NCBI RefSeq assembly: GCF_947496195.1
Contig: NZ_CANMBY010000002.1
Location: 310,001 to 374,000 of the forward strand
DNA: 64,000 nt
Reading direction: 5' to 3'
Source of the DNA: an uncultured Polaribacter sp.
GTDB lineage: Bacteria > Bacteroidota > Bacteroidia > Flavobacteriales > Flavobacteriaceae
Positions 1 through 9,958 of this stretch are shown in pieces. The notes beneath the pieces were generated by a model. It searched no databases and had not been told where the DNA came from. It saw nothing but the letters and a program-made list of their open reading frames with translations. Both the position numbers and the translations under genes were made by a program. The first letter of the stretch is position 1. Each line of letters opens with the position of its first letter.

Positions 1-196
1 CTGTTTGATTTGCCATTGTTCCTGATGGAAAAAAAAGTGCACTTTCTATACCAAAAAGTGTAGCTACTTTTTCTTGTAAAGCATTAACTGTAGGGTCCAT
101 ACTAAAAACATCATCACCTACATTTGCACTCATCATAGCATCTAACATACCTTTAGAAGGCTTAGTTACAGTATCTGAAATTAAATCTATTATCAT
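1..196 (-). CDS. ltaE: Low-specificity L-threonine aldolase, N-terminal part (runs off window)
   Basis: Only the first 65 codons are present; the gene continues beyond base 1. The reading begins with ATG at 196 and shows the N-terminal signature of PLP-dependent threonine aldolases: an [10 protein letters not shown] segment, then GDDVF, and later [11 protein letters not shown]. Family members cleave L-threonine or L-allo-threonine to glycine and acetaldehyde in the cytoplasm. The PLP lysine lies outside the window and cannot be checked. The start lies 13 bases behind the stop of the upstream protease gene, so the two are probably cotranscribed, although they share no obvious function. A related beta-eliminating lyase is the main alternative. 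Confidence 0.85.
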   Translation of the reverse strand, partial: MIIDLISDTVTKPSKGMLDAMMSANVGDDVFSMDPTVNALQEKVATLFGIESALFFPSGTMANQT

Positions 197-209
197 GTTT
201 CTATTTAAT

Positions 210-2636
210 TTAATTCTTATAATCTGTTCCAATAGGAGATCCATCTGGAATTTGTGGAGCAGATATTTTTTTGAACGAAGTTGGATTCTTTAAATAATTA
301 CTGATCATTTTACTCATAGCATTATCGTAAATTTTTTGAGTACCCTTAGATTTTTTAGTATCTAATAAAGATTTAATATCCTCTAATTTTGATAAAACAA
401 TAGCATTTACTTGTTTATACTGATTTTTATACACACCTAAATAAAACATTTGCTCTAAAACTTCAGAATTAATTATGTTTTGCAGTTCTTGATGATAAGA
501 GTTTTTATGATTCTTTTTGATAGTACTTTCTATTAATTTATCTATCAATTCTTCTAAACCTAATTGTGTATCATTTAAACTTTTATGAGCTATAAGTCTT
601 GACATTCTTTGTGGATTTAACAGCAATTCTAAGCTCATTTCAGAAGCTGTTTCTACAGCAGAAAATGCATCAAAAGCAATACCTGTTTTACTCTTAAAAG
701 ACTCACGACTTCTACTATAACCAATGGCTCTTGGTGGAAATAAGTCTAGTTTTTGTTTAGGTATTGCAATTTCTTGTACATCAATGGTTTTTAAAACTGC
801 TTGTAGAGCATTTCTTTCTGTAGTTCCAGAAATCATTTTTACTGGGTTTTGGATACCTCCTTTAACAGCATAACTATATTCTAAACCACCTATTAATTTT
901 GTAGTAGCTTCTGTTTGATATCTATGAAAAAAATACAAAGGCACAAAAACGTCTTCTAAAACTGAATATGGCTGACCAGCTTTAATATTATCTATTGAAA
1001 AGTTTTCTATAGCCTTTTTTCTAACATTTAAAACGTTGTATAATTCATCATAGATATTATCTCCATTATCCCATAAATGAGCAGCTCCACTTGCACTCCC
1101 TTGTGGTCTTGCATCAGAATCAGATAAATATTTTAATCCGTTAGAAAAAGCATTTTCTAATATTTTATTTAACTCTTCATTTTCATTTTTATCCTCAGGA
1201 AAATCTTGATAAGAATAGGCTACTGTTACTTTGTCCCAAGCTCCAATTTTGGTGTCATAAGCATCAGAAAAATCAATTTTACCGTCTTTTAAACTAATTT
1301 TAGGATGTGGATAATCCATTACAGAAGTTCTACCATTTGTACTCGCAGAAAAATTATGGGCAAACCCTAATGTATGACCAATTTCGTGAGCAGATAATTG
1401 CCTTATTCTTGCAATTGCCATTTCTAAAGCAAATTTATCGTCTACTGAATTATTCTTGTAAGGTGCTTGTAAAGCTTGTGCTATTAAAAAATCTTGACGA
1501 ATTCTTAAACTCCCTAAACTTACATGCCCTTTAATTATTTCTCCAGTTCTAGGATCTGATATACTTGCACCATAACTCCAACCTCTAGTACTTCTATGAA
1601 CCCACTGAACTACATTATACCTTAAATCTAACATATCTGCACCTTCAGGAAGCATTTTAAATTGAAAAGCATTTTTATAACCTGCAGCTTCAAAAGCTTG
1701 ATTCCACCAACGTCCACCATCTAACAAAGCACTCCTTACTGGTTCTGGAGTTCCTCTATCTAAATAGTAAATAATAGGTTCTTTAGCTTCAGATACAGCT
1801 GCATTTGGGTCTTTCTTTTCTAAACGATGTCTATAAATAAAACGCTTTGTAATTGGTTCATTTACAGGTGTTGAATAATCCATATAAGACATTGGAAAGG
1901 ATCCTGAACGTGGATCAAACTTTCTAGGTTTATAATTATTATCTGGTAATTCTACAAAAGAATGATGTTGATGAACAGTTACTGCACTTGCATCTGGAGT
2001 AACACTTCTAATGTTATATCCTCTTGGAGTTCCTTTAAATGTTAACATTACATCAAACTCAACATTTTTAGGAAATGCTTTTGTTCTATCTAAATGAAAA
2101 GCGCTTCTACTTTTATCTAAACTATAATTACCTTGATTGTTTCTTGCTAAAGTTCTAGCTACACCAAAAGCATCTCTCATAAAAAAAGAGGTGGCATCAA
2201 CTAAAAAAGTATTATTCTTTTCTTCTTTAATTATAAATCCATGTAAAACAGATTTTGCAAAAGCTTCTTTTATAGATTGCTTTTCTTCTTTATTATCTGT
2301 TATTGCTCTATAATCTTGGTTAGGTTGTATTAACAATAACTTATTACCTACTTTTTTAAAATGTACTACTACTCCACCTCCAAGTTTACCTCTATCCAAA
2401 CCAATATCATTTGAACCAATACCTTCAGACAATGCATTTACGTATAAAAATTCGTCATTTAATTTATCTATTTCTAAATAAACTTTATCAGAGTTTTCAT
2501 CATAATAAAAATTAAAGTAACCTTCATATTTGGTAATACCTTTCTTTAATTTAGTAGATGATTTTTCTGTTAAAAATTGAGAATAACTAGAAGTTGTTAA
2601 ACTTAAAAAAGCAATAAGAAATAGTAATTTTTTCAT
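210..2636 (-). CDS. Secreted zinc-dependent metalloprotease (DUF5117/DUF4953 type)
   Basis: 808 residues with a signal peptide (about residues 1-19, ending SSYS), so exported. The metzincin-type zinc motif [11 protein letters not shown] occupies residues 417-427 (ligands H417, H421, H427; catalytic E418), followed by an SVMDYP Met-turn about 15 residues later. The long N-terminal beta-rich part and the overall length fit the Bacteroidetes family usually annotated as zinc-dependent metalloprotease with DUF5117 and DUF4953 domains. No C-terminal T9SS sorting domain is evident, so the protein may stay in the periplasm or reach the outer membrane another way. The physiological substrate is unknown. 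It is the first gene of a minus-strand unit that continues into the threonine aldolase gene. Confidence 0.88.
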   Translation of the reverse strand: MKKLLFLIAFLSLTTSSYSQFLTEKSSTKLKKGITKYEGYFNFYYDENSDKVYLEIDKLNDEFLYVNALSEGIGSNDIGLDRGKLGGGVVVHFKKVGNKLLLIQPNQDYRAITDNKEEKQSIKEAFAKSVLHGFIIKEEKNNTFLVDATSFFMRDAFGVARTLARNNQGNYSLDKSRSAFHLDRTKAFPKNVEFDVMLTFKGTPRGYNIRSVTPDASAVTVHQHHSFVELPDNNYKPRKFDPRSGSFPMSYMDYSTPVNEPITKRFIYRHRLEKKDPNAAVSEAKEPIIYYLDRGTPEPVRSALLDGGRWWNQAFEAAGYKNAFQFKMLPEGADMLDLRYNVVQWVHRSTRGWSYGASISDPRTGEIIKGHVSLGSLRIRQDFLIAQALQAPYKNNSVDDKFALEMAIARIRQLSAHEIGHTLGFAHNFSASTNGRTSVMDYPHPKISLKDGKIDFSDAYDTKIGAWDKVTVAYSYQDFPEDKNENEELNKILENAFSNGLKYLSDSDARPQGSASGAAHLWDNGDNIYDELYNVLNVRKKAIENFSIDNIKAGQPYSVLEDVFVPLYFFHRYQTEATTKLIGGLEYSYAVKGGIQNPVKMISGTTERNALQAVLKTIDVQEIAIPKQKLDLFPPRAIGYSRSRESFKSKTGIAFDAFSAVETASEMSLELLLNPQRMSRLIAHKSLNDTQLGLEELIDKLIESTIKKNHKNSYHQELQNIINSEVLEQMFYLGVYKNQYKQVNAIVLSKLEDIKSLLDTKKSKGTQKIYDNAMSKMISNYLKNPTSFKKISAPQIPDGSPIGTDYKN

Positions 2637-2706
2637 GAATAAATTATTTTCTATAAAACTATGAAATAAGGTTTAGTTTTAAAACACGAAATCTTAAAAA
2701 TTCATT

Positions 2707-2714
2707 TATTTTTG
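2707..2714 (+). promoter_or_regulatory. -7 promoter element of prfB
   Basis: TATTTTTG matches the Bacteroidetes -7 consensus TAnnTTTG. The prfB start codon follows after only 8 bases, so the predicted mRNA has almost no 5' leader. No TTG is seen at the usual -33 distance. Confidence 0.6.
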
Positions 2715-2722
2715 CTCAACTT

Positions 2723-3820
2723 ATGATTACACAAGACCAACTTAAAGATATATCTACAAGAATTAGCAAGCTTAAAGGTTATTTAGAAATTGATAAAAAA
2801 TTAATTGAAATAACTAACGAAGAAGAAAAAACTGCTAACCCAGATTTTTGGAATAATCCAAAAGAAGCAGAAAAGTTGATGAAAGATTTACGTTTTAAGA
2901 AAAAATGGGTAGAAGATTATAATAAGGTTATTACATTTAATGAAGACTTAAATGTTTTGTATGATTTTTACAAAGAAGACGAAGTTGATGAAAAAGAATT
3001 AGAAGAACAATTTGATAAAACTATTTCTTTTTTAGAGGATATTGAATTTAAAAATATGCTTTCAGATGAAGGTGATTCTTTATCAGCAACATTACAAATA
3101 ACAGCTGGAGCTGGAGGAACAGAAAGTTGTGATTGGGCAGAAATGTTATTTAGAATGTACACAATGTGGTCAGAAAAACAAGGCTTTAAATTAAAAACAC
3201 TTAACTATCAAGCAGGTGATACTGCTGGTATTAAAACAGTTACTGTAGAAATAGAAGGCGATTATGCTTTTGGTTGGTTAAAAGGCGAAAATGGTGTGCA
3301 CAGATTGGTACGTATTTCTCCTTTCGATTCTAATGCAAAACGTCATACAAGTTTTGCTTCTGTTTATGTTTATCCTGTTGCAGATGAAAGTATAGAGATT
3401 GATATAAATCCTGCAGATATAGAAATAACTACAGCTCGTTCTTCTGGTGCAGGAGGCCAAAATGTAAACAAAGTAGAAACTAAAGTTCAATTATTACATA
3501 AACCAACAGGTATACAAATACAGTGTTCAAACTCAAGATCTCAGCATGATAATAGAGCTACAGCTTTACAAATGTTAAAATCTCAATTGTATGAAATTGA
3601 ATTACAAAAACAACAAGCTGCAAGAGATGATATTGAAGCTAACAAAATGAAAAATGAATGGGGAAGCCAAATAAGAAACTATGTAATGCATCCTTATAAA
3701 TTGGTGAAAGATGTTAGAACTGCTCATGAAACAGGAAATGTAGATGCTGTAATGGATGGTAATATTCAACCATTTTTAAAAGCATATTTAATGTTAAATG
3801 GACAAAAAACAGAAGATTAA
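2723..3820 (+). CDS. prfB: Peptide chain release factor 2
   Basis: Class I release factor that reads UGA and UAA at the ribosomal A site and triggers peptide release. The 365-residue protein carries the RF2 recognition tripeptide SPF at residues 199-201 and the catalytic GGQ at 244-246, inside the conserved [11 protein letters not shown] segment. The N-terminal region ([10 protein letters not shown]) corresponds to the place where many bacteria have the autoregulatory in-frame UGA and +1 frameshift; here the frame runs straight through with a sense codon, so that control is absent. A -7 promoter element ends 8 bases before the ATG. The arsC-like gene follows after 13 bases and is probably cotranscribed. 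Confidence 0.97.
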   Translation: MITQDQLKDISTRISKLKGYLEIDKKLIEITNEEEKTANPDFWNNPKEAEKLMKDLRFKKKWVEDYNKVITFNEDLNVLYDFYKEDEVDEKELEEQFDKTISFLEDIEFKNMLSDEGDSLSATLQITAGAGGTESCDWAEMLFRMYTMWSEKQGFKLKTLNYQAGDTAGIKTVTVEIEGDYAFGWLKGENGVHRLVRISPFDSNAKRHTSFASVYVYPVADESIEIDINPADIEITTARSSGAGGQNVNKVETKVQLLHKPTGIQIQCSNSRSQHDNRATALQMLKSQLYEIELQKQQAARDDIEANKMKNEWGSQIRNYVMHPYKLVKDVRTAHETGNVDAVMDGNIQPFLKAYLMLNGQKTED

Positions 3821-3833
3821 AAGCTAAAATAAA

Positions 3834-4175
3834 ATGATTAAAATATACCACAATCCACGTTGTAGAAAATCTAGAGAAGGACTACAAATCTTAGAAAACT
3901 CAGGAAAAGAATTTGAAATAATTAAATATTTAGAAGATATTCCTTCAGAAGAAGAATTAGCTAAAATTATAAAAAAACTAAATATTAATCCTATACAATT
4001 AGTACGCAAAAACGAAAAAGTTTGGAAAGAAAACTATAAAGGAAAAGATTTATCTGATCATGAAATTGTAAAAGCAATGATAGAAAATCCTAAGCTAATA
4101 GAGCGTCCAATTGTAATTAATAACAATAAAGCAGTTATAGGAAGACCACCAGAAACTATCTTAGATTATATCTAA
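3834..4175 (+). CDS. ArsC-family (arsenate reductase-like) thioredoxin-fold protein
   Basis: A 113-residue protein of the glutaredoxin-linked ArsC/Spx superfamily. The N-terminal HNPRCRKSR carries the single catalytic cysteine C10, and the arginines that bind the oxyanion in Escherichia coli ArsC have clear counterparts at R58, R91 and R104 (the last in IGRPPE). These residues support a working arsenate reductase fold using glutathione/glutaredoxin-like thiols. No other arsenic gene (arsR, arsB, acr3) is nearby, and such solo copies downstream of housekeeping genes may have another thiol-redox role. It lies 13 bases after prfB and shows no promoter of its own. Confidence 0.88.
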   Translation: MIKIYHNPRCRKSREGLQILENSGKEFEIIKYLEDIPSEEELAKIIKKLNINPIQLVRKNEKVWKENYKGKDLSDHEIVKAMIENPKLIERPIVINNNKAVIGRPPETILDYI

Positions 4176-4269
4176 ATAATGTAACTTAAAATTGTTTAAC
4201 TTTTTTTTAACCATTTTAAACTAAACTAAAAAGGAAATTTGCAGTCAAAATAAAAAAACCCAACTAGTT

Positions 4270-6717
4270 TTGACAAAAAAATACACTTTATTTAGTTTAG
4301 CTTTTTTCTTCGTATTAACAGCTTTTTCTCAAAAACCAATTACTATAAGTGGTAAAGTTATTGATGCTTTATCTAAACAGCCTTTAGAGTATGCTACTAT
4401 TGTAATTAAAAATACAGAAACCCAAAAAATTTCTGGAGGTATTACAGATGCTAAAGGTATTTTTAGCGTAAAAACACCTGCTGGATTTTATGAAATAAGT
4501 GTAGAATTTATCTCATTTAAATCAAAAAAATACCCAAAACAAAATATTACTAAAGATTTAGATTTGGGTACAATTACTTTATCTGAAGATTCTAAATCTT
4601 TAGATGAAGTTGTAATTATAGCAGAAAAAACAACTGTAGATATAAGATTAGATAAAAAGGTATTTAATATAGGTAAAGACCTTTCTATTAGAGGAGGAAA
4701 TGCAAGTGATGTTTTAGGAAATGTACCTTCTGTGCAAGTAGATGTAGAAGGAACAGTTAGTTTACGTGGTAATGAAAATGTAACTATTTTAATAGATGGT
4801 AGACCAAGTGCTTTAGTAGGTTTAAATGGTGCTGAAGCTTTAAGACAAATACCTGCAGAAGCAATCGAAAAAGTTGAAGTAATAACCTCTCCATCAGCAA
4901 GATATGATGCAGAAGGTACTGCTGGAATTTTAAATATTATTTTAAGAAAAAATAAATTAACTGGTTTTAATGGATCTTTACAATTAGATTTAGGATATCC
5001 TGAAAGATTAGGTACAGCTTTTAATGCAAATTGGAGAACAAAAAAATGGAATCTTTTTACAAATACTGGATTTAGATATAATGAAACTCCAGGTAATGCT
5101 TTAAGCGAATCTAATTTTTTATCATCAAATGCTCAGAATGCGTTAGTAGTTGAGCAAAGAAATTTTGGTAGATTAGGTAGATCTATTTTTACAAGTTTTG
5201 GTGCAGAATATTATTTATCACAAAATTCAAGTATAATTGGTAATATCGTCTTTAATGGTGGTAATGATGATGATGTAAACACTAATGATATTGATAGATT
5301 TGATGCCAATGGAAATATCAATGAAGCTACTTTTAGAACAGAAGCTGAGGGAGAAGATGAAAACAGACTTCAATATACTTTAGATTATGTAAATACTTTT
5401 GATGGCAAAGGAAAAAAGCTTTCCATTAATTTACAATATTCTACAGAAATGGAAGATATTTTAAATAATATCACAGAAATAGATACTCAATCAAATATTT
5501 TAAATGATTTAGAGCAAGTTATTGAAGAACAGAATGAAGATAGAGCTCTGTTACAAATAGATTATGTACATCCTGTAGGTGAAAACATTCAATATGAAGC
5601 TGGTTATAGAGGAAATTATAGAGACATCTTTAACAGCTTTTACTTAGCAGAAAGACAAGTTTTTCCTGATGGACCTTTAGTACCAGATGCAGGTCTAAAT
5701 AATTCTTTTAATTATGAAGAATTTGTAAATGCTGCATACTTTCAATATGGTCAAAAATTTAATAAAATATCTTTCTTAGGAGGTTTACGTTATGAATATA
5801 CCACAACTGAAATTGTTCAGCAAACATCTACCACTAGCAGTAAAAGAAATTATGGAAACTTATTTCCTACTGTAAATCTTGGTTATGAGTTTAGAGATGG
5901 TGAAAACATGACTATTGGTTATAATAGAAGAATTAGAAGACCTAGAGGAAGAAATTTAAACCCTTTTCCAAGTAGATCTAGTGAAGCTAATATTTATACT
6001 GGTAATGTAAATTTAAACCCTGTAATTACAGATGCTTTTGACATTGGTTATTTAAAAAGATGGGACAAATTTACTTTAAGTACCTCTTTATACTATAACA
6101 TAAGTAATGATAATTGGGAAAGAATCCAAGAAGACACAGGAGATGTAACAGATAATGGAGACCCAATTACTAGAAGATTTCCTATAAATTTATCGACTGA
6201 AGAAAGACTTGGTTTAGAGTTTACTTTAAATTATAGACCTTTTAAGATTTGGAATATTAATAGTGATTTTAACCTTTTTAGAGTTACAACAGATGGTGAT
6301 TATACAAATCCAACAACTAATGTTACACAAAGTTTCGATTTTGAAAACACAGCATTTTTTATCAGATTAAATCAAAAAATAACTTTACCTGGTAAAACAG
6401 ACTTACAAATTAATACAAACTATAGAGGTCCATCACAAAATGCTCAAACTAAAAGTCAAGGTGTTTTTAGTATGAATCTCGCAGCTAGTAAAGACTTATT
6501 TAATGAAAAAGCTTCAATAAGTTTAAACTTTAGTGATGTATTTAATAGTAGAATAAGTAGAAGAACTACAAACATCCCAGGTTTCTTAGACCAATATTCA
6601 GAATTTCAATGGAGAGAACCACAATTTAGAGTAAGTTTTGTTTACAGGTTTAATCAGAAAAAAGAAAGATTTAAACCACAAAGAGAAGATAATGGTGGTG
6701 AAGATTTTGAAGGATAG
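4270..6717 (+). CDS. TonB-dependent receptor / outer-membrane beta-barrel protein with carboxypeptidase-like N-domain
   Basis: 815 residues. A signal peptide (residues 1-21, ending AFSQ) leads into a carboxypeptidase-regulatory-like beta-sandwich (about 23-105, starting ISGKVIDA), a plug domain (about 115-225, with SLRGNENVTILIDGRPS and the ARYDAEGTAGILNIIL end typical of the plug) and a long beta-barrel of the outer-membrane-beta-barrel-3 type. The barrel ends FRVSFVYRF and is followed by a short charged tail. The role is outer-membrane import or export of an unknown ligand, or barrel remodelling; no SusD partner is adjacent. Translation starts at TTG: the signal peptide begins exactly there and no in-frame ATG lies nearby. 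A terminator follows. Confidence 0.88.
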   Translation: MTKKYTLFSLAFFFVLTAFSQKPITISGKVIDALSKQPLEYATIVIKNTETQKISGGITDAKGIFSVKTPAGFYEISVEFISFKSKKYPKQNITKDLDLGTITLSEDSKSLDEVVIIAEKTTVDIRLDKKVFNIGKDLSIRGGNASDVLGNVPSVQVDVEGTVSLRGNENVTILIDGRPSALVGLNGAEALRQIPAEAIEKVEVITSPSARYDAEGTAGILNIILRKNKLTGFNGSLQLDLGYPERLGTAFNANWRTKKWNLFTNTGFRYNETPGNALSESNFLSSNAQNALVVEQRNFGRLGRSIFTSFGAEYYLSQNSSIIGNIVFNGGNDDDVNTNDIDRFDANGNINEATFRTEAEGEDENRLQYTLDYVNTFDGKGKKLSINLQYSTEMEDILNNITEIDTQSNILNDLEQVIEEQNEDRALLQIDYVHPVGENIQYEAGYRGNYRDIFNSFYLAERQVFPDGPLVPDAGLNNSFNYEEFVNAAYFQYGQKFNKISFLGGLRYEYTTTEIVQQTSTTSSKRNYGNLFPTVNLGYEFRDGENMTIGYNRRIRRPRGRNLNPFPSRSSEANIYTGNVNLNPVITDAFDIGYLKRWDKFTLSTSLYYNISNDNWERIQEDTGDVTDNGDPITRRFPINLSTEERLGLEFTLNYRPFKIWNINSDFNLFRVTTDGDYTNPTTNVTQSFDFENTAFFIRLNQKITLPGKTDLQINTNYRGPSQNAQTKSQGVFSMNLAASKDLFNEKASISLNFSDVFNSRISRRTTNIPGFLDQYSEFQWREPQFRVSFVYRFNQKKERFKPQREDNGGEDFEG

Positions 6718-6731
6718 AATCTTCATCAAAT

Positions 6732-6767
6732 AAAAAAAGCGCTAATTTAAAAATTAGCGCTTTTTTT
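6732..6767. terminator. Bidirectional intrinsic terminator
   Basis: Perfect 10-base arms (GCGCTAATTT and its complement, 6739-6748 and 6751-6760) around a two-base centre, flanked by seven A on the left and seven T on the right. It serves the receptor gene on the plus strand and the small membrane protein gene on the minus strand. Confidence 0.9.
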
Positions 6768-6795
6768 ATGATATATTTTTTAAGTAAATACTTAC

Positions 6796-6975
6796 TTACT
6801 TACCTTCAGCAGCTTTTTTAGCTTCTCTTTTTAATTTCATATTTTCCCAAATTGTTCCTCCAATCCAATATGGAACAACAAATGTTAATAAGAATATTAA
6901 CAACCAAAAACCAGCTGTAAAAATAAACATGAATAAAACTAAACCTGAAAACTCTGAAAATTCTAACATTGTCAT
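6796..6975 (-). CDS. Small membrane protein, 59 residues, unknown function
   Basis: A short coding region between the terminator and fumC. It starts with ATG at 6975 (a second in-frame ATG at 6969 is possible) and ends at TAA 6796-6798. The protein begins MTMLEFSEFSGLVLF, has one long hydrophobic stretch (about residues 11-37, rich in F, L and W), a PYWIGGTIW turn, then a lysine-rich tail ending KKAAEGK. This looks like a single-pass or hairpin inner-membrane peptide with a positive cytoplasmic tail. The organised hydrophobic-then-basic layout and the terminator just behind the stop support a real gene. Function unknown. Confidence 0.7.
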   Translation of the reverse strand: MTMLEFSEFSGLVLFMFIFTAGFWLLIFLLTFVVPYWIGGTIWENMKLKREAKKAAEGK

Positions 6976-7089
6976 TAATATTTAATGATGCAAAAATAAA
7001 ATATATTTTTTTAAAATCACAATGTCTTTGCAAATATTTATGATACTCTTTTAAAAGAGTAATTTTCTAAAAAATCATCTCATATTTTG

Positions 7090-7097
7090 TAAATTTG
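7090..7097 (+). promoter_or_regulatory. -7 promoter element of fumC
   Basis: TAAATTTG matches TAnnTTTG exactly and lies 22 bases before the fumC ATG. No good -33 TTG is seen. Confidence 0.6.
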
Positions 7098-7119
7098 TAA
7101 AAATTAAATTTCATCTAAA

Positions 7120-8520
7120 ATGACACAATTTCGAGTAGAAAAAGACACAATGGGTAAAGTTAAGGTTCCTGCAGATAAATACTGGGGAGCCCAAACAGAA
7201 CGTTCTCGTAATAATTTTAAGATTGGGGCACCTGCTTCTATGCCTTTAGAGGTAGTTTACGGTTTTGCCTACTTAAAAAAAGCTGCAGCTTATACCAATT
7301 GTGAATTAGGTGTACTATCAGTAGAAAAAAGAGATTTAATTGCACAAGTTTGTGATGAAATTTTAGAGGGTAAACATGATGATCAATTTCCTCTTGTTAT
7401 TTGGCAAACTGGCTCAGGTACACAATCTAACATGAATGTAAATGAGGTTATTGCTAACAGAGCTCATGAAATTGCAGGAAAAGTAATTGGTGAAGGAGAG
7501 AAAACCATTCAACCAAATGATGATGTAAATAAATCACAATCTTCTAATGACACTTTTCCTACTGGAATGCATATTGCAGCTTACAAGAAAATTGTAGAAA
7601 CTACAATTCCTGGAATAGAACAACTTAGAGATACTTTAAAAGCAAAATCAGAAGCTTTTAAAGATGTTGTTAAAATAGGAAGAACTCACTTAATGGATGC
7701 TACTCCACTTACTTTAGGACAAGAATTCTCAGGTTATGTAGCTCAATTAAACTTTGGTTTAAAAGCATTAAAAAATACTTTAGAACATTTAAGTCAATTA
7801 GCTTTAGGAGGCACAGCAGTAGGTACAGGTTTAAATACACCTGCTGGTTATGATGTTTTAGTTGCTAAATATATTGCTGAATTTACAGGAATGCCTTTTG
7901 TAACTGCAGAAAATAAATTTGAAGCTCTAGCAGCACACGATGCATTAGTAGAAACGCATGGAGCTTTAAAGCAAATTGCAGTTTCTTTAAATAAAATTGC
8001 TAACGATATTCGATTAATGGCTTCTGGCCCAAGATCTGGAATTGGAGAAATTATAATCCCTGCTAATGAACCAGGTTCTTCAATTATGCCTGGTAAAGTG
8101 AATCCTACACAGGCTGAAGCAATTACAATGGTTTGTGCTCAAGTTATGGGTAATGATGTTGCAGTTACGATTGGTGGTACACAAGGTCATTATGAATTAA
8201 ATGTGTTTAAACCAATGATGGCTGCAAATGTTTTACAATCTGCACAATTAATTGGTGATGCATGTGTTTCTTTTGATTTAAATTGTGCTGCTGGTATAGA
8301 GCCAAATCATTCTAGAATTAAAGAATTAGTAAATAATTCTTTGATGTTAGTAACTGCTTTAAATACAAAAATTGGGTATTATAAAGCTGCAGAAATAGCA
8401 AATACAGCTCATAAAAATGGAACCACTTTAAAAGAAGAAGCAGTAAATTTAGGTTATGTAACTCCAGAAGAATATGATGAGTGGGTAAAACCAGAAGATA
8501 TGACAGGTAGTTTAAAATAA
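7120..8520 (+). CDS. fumC: Class II fumarate hydratase
   Basis: Iron-independent fumarase interconverting fumarate and L-malate in the TCA cycle. The 466 residues match the usual length. The superfamily signature [10 protein letters not shown] occupies residues 319-328, and the upstream [14 protein letters not shown] and [10 protein letters not shown] segments supply substrate-binding residues typical of FumC rather than aspartase; the three conserved regions are intact. A -7 promoter element lies 22 bases upstream and an intrinsic terminator 27 bases downstream, so fumC appears to be a single-gene transcription unit. Confidence 0.97.
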   Translation: MTQFRVEKDTMGKVKVPADKYWGAQTERSRNNFKIGAPASMPLEVVYGFAYLKKAAAYTNCELGVLSVEKRDLIAQVCDEILEGKHDDQFPLVIWQTGSGTQSNMNVNEVIANRAHEIAGKVIGEGEKTIQPNDDVNKSQSSNDTFPTGMHIAAYKKIVETTIPGIEQLRDTLKAKSEAFKDVVKIGRTHLMDATPLTLGQEFSGYVAQLNFGLKALKNTLEHLSQLALGGTAVGTGLNTPAGYDVLVAKYIAEFTGMPFVTAENKFEALAAHDALVETHGALKQIAVSLNKIANDIRLMASGPRSGIGEIIIPANEPGSSIMPGKVNPTQAEAITMVCAQVMGNDVAVTIGGTQGHYELNVFKPMMAANVLQSAQLIGDACVSFDLNCAAGIEPNHSRIKELVNNSLMLVTALNTKIGYYKAAEIANTAHKNGTTLKEEAVNLGYVTPEEYDEWVKPEDMTGSLK

Positions 8521-8546
8521 AATTTATTGAAACCACACAATATAAT

Positions 8547-8570
8547 CGAAGTTTTTAACTTCGGTTTTTT
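8547..8570 (+). terminator. Intrinsic terminator of fumC
   Basis: CGAAGTT (8547-8553), three-base loop, AACTTCG (8557-8563), G, then six T. Confidence 0.85.
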
Positions 8571-8653
8571 GTTTTAATCAATTTAATTTAAACAAGTTCA
8601 TTTTAAATATATTTTGTAATTTTAAATCCTTTTACCCTTAGAAAATAAATAAG

Positions 8654-9394
8654 ATGACAAAAACCTACGAAAACACACTAAAACAAATTATAATAACAAT
8701 TCTTGGTGCTTCTGATGATATAGATTATAATATTTCTAATGAATTAAAACGTAGGTGGCTAGAAAAAAGAAATCATGAAAAAGAAAAGAATGATGGCTTT
8801 TTATTTGAAAAAAGAATTTTGTTTTATGCCGATTTTATAGATCTAAGAACTATTGTTGAAAAAAACTGGAATGCTTTTGAAAAAGTATTTAAAAATAAAG
8901 ATCGTTTTTTTGTGTTTTTTGATGAAGTCTATCAATTCAAAAATACTTTAAATTTAGGAAACAGTCTCACAAAAAGTCAAGAAGAATTATTATCTGGTAT
9001 TACAGCAGATTTAAAAAATAGCTTCACTATTTTCTCAAATAAAAACAATAATACTAACGAATATTTTATTGCTATTAATAAGGTTTCTGATAACCTAGGA
9101 ACTACTTGGTTTAGTAATAATTCAGATAACCCTAATAAACCAACTTTAAGAGTTGGTGATGATTATGAATTACTTATAGAAGCTAATGATCCAAAAGACA
9201 GAGAAATAGAATATGAAGTTTATCACTTTGCAGGTTCTTTAAGAATCAAACAAGAAAGCAATCGATTTAATTTTAAAATTACTGAAGATTTAATTGGCCT
9301 AAATACAATGTTAGTTGTTAAAGCAAATACACCAAAATCTGAATATAAAAATGAAAGATCTATAAAGATTTTCATGACAGTTCTTCCTAAGTAA
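8654..9394 (+). CDS. HEPN-like (Swt1-type) N-domain fused to a beta-sandwich; unknown function
   Basis: A 246-residue protein without signal peptide or membrane segment, so probably cytoplasmic. Residues about 1-120 are helical and resemble Swt1-type HEPN domains: a DLRTIVEKNWNAFEKVF helix followed by FFDEVYQFKNTLNLGNSLT, which aligns with the usual RNxxxH-containing helix. Here the motif reads KNTLNLG (residues 96-102), so the catalytic arginine and histidine of ribonuclease HEPN domains are missing. Residues about 145-246 look like a beta-sandwich (a LRVGDDYELLIEANDP start resembling cadherin/Ig folds). The domain calls are by eye. It stands alone after fumC and converges on the DinB gene 8 bases away. 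A non-catalytic RNA or protein binding role is possible. Confidence 0.55.
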   Translation: MTKTYENTLKQIIITILGASDDIDYNISNELKRRWLEKRNHEKEKNDGFLFEKRILFYADFIDLRTIVEKNWNAFEKVFKNKDRFFVFFDEVYQFKNTLNLGNSLTKSQEELLSGITADLKNSFTIFSNKNNNTNEYFIAINKVSDNLGTTWFSNNSDNPNKPTLRVGDDYELLIEANDPKDREIEYEVYHFAGSLRIKQESNRFNFKITEDLIGLNTMLVVKANTPKSEYKNERSIKIFMTVLPK

Positions 9395-9402
9395 TGCTAG
9401 TT

Positions 9403-9912
9403 TTATAGATATCTTTCTTTATAAACTTTTAAATGATGCAATTGATGTCCAGAGAAAAGAAATCCTAATGCTCTAACAGACATATCATTTCCAGACGCAT
9501 TTCCAATTCTTTGCAAGGCTTCTTCAGTAAAACTTTTATATAATTGAATTGTAGAGTTTCTTAAAGTCTGCATTTCATCTAGTAAATCTCTAAAATTACG
9601 ATCATTAGCATTATCATAACTTACAAATAAATCCTGATCAAAACCTGGTAAATGGGTTTTATCATTTCTTGCAAAACATAATGCTCTATAACAAAAAACA
9701 CGTTCTGTATCTATAATATGCTGTATTAATTCTTTGGTAGTCCATTTACCCTCTGCATATGCAAAATCTTGTTTATCAATTGATAATTGTCTAAATAATT
9801 CGTCAAATTGAGTTTGGCTATCTTTAAGATTTTCAATAATAGAATTGCCGTTTTTCTCTACTAGATTTATGTACATTGCATAATAAGGTGCATATTCGTT
9901 TTTAGGAATCAT
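9403..9912 (-). CDS. DinB-family (DfsB-like) protein
   Basis: 169 residues forming the four-helix DinB/YfiT fold, a family of metal-dependent enzymes that often act with low-molecular-weight thiols. Likely metal ligands are H65 (in ELIQHIIDTE) and H156 and H160 in the C-terminal GHQLHHLKVYKER. The W-T-x-K-E-L-x-x-H pattern at residues 57-65 is characteristic. The gene diverges from hutI, with 46 bases between the two starts, and converges with the HEPN-like gene. Substrate unknown. Confidence 0.85.
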   Translation of the reverse strand: MIPKNEYAPYYAMYINLVEKNGNSIIENLKDSQTQFDELFRQLSIDKQDFAYAEGKWTTKELIQHIIDTERVFCYRALCFARNDKTHLPGFDQDLFVSYDNANDRNFRDLLDEMQTLRNSTIQLYKSFTEEALQRIGNASGNDMSVRALGFLFSGHQLHHLKVYKERYL

Positions 9913-9927
9913 TTTCTAGAATTTACG

Positions 9928-9935
9928 TAAGTTTG
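9928..9935 (+). promoter_or_regulatory. -7 promoter element of hutI
   Basis: TAAGTTTG matches TAnnTTTG and lies 23 bases before the hutI ATG, inside the 46-base divergent spacer shared with the DinB gene. Confidence 0.55.
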
Positions 9936-9958
9936 TTTTGCTAAAATAATCATTTTTA

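Noticed and set aside
1307-1534. Open frame opposite the zinc protease gene
   Set aside because: Lies wholly within the protease coding region, which carries an intact HExxH motif; composition is that of an antisense shadow.
3834-4175. Arsenic resistance locus
   Set aside because: Only an ArsC-like protein is present, downstream of prfB, with no arsR, efflux pump or other resistance gene.
6818-7033. A 71-codon open frame on the minus strand overlapping the small membrane protein
   Set aside because: Another frame of the same DNA gives a better organised 59-residue membrane protein ending just before a terminator; the 71-codon frame has no coherent features.
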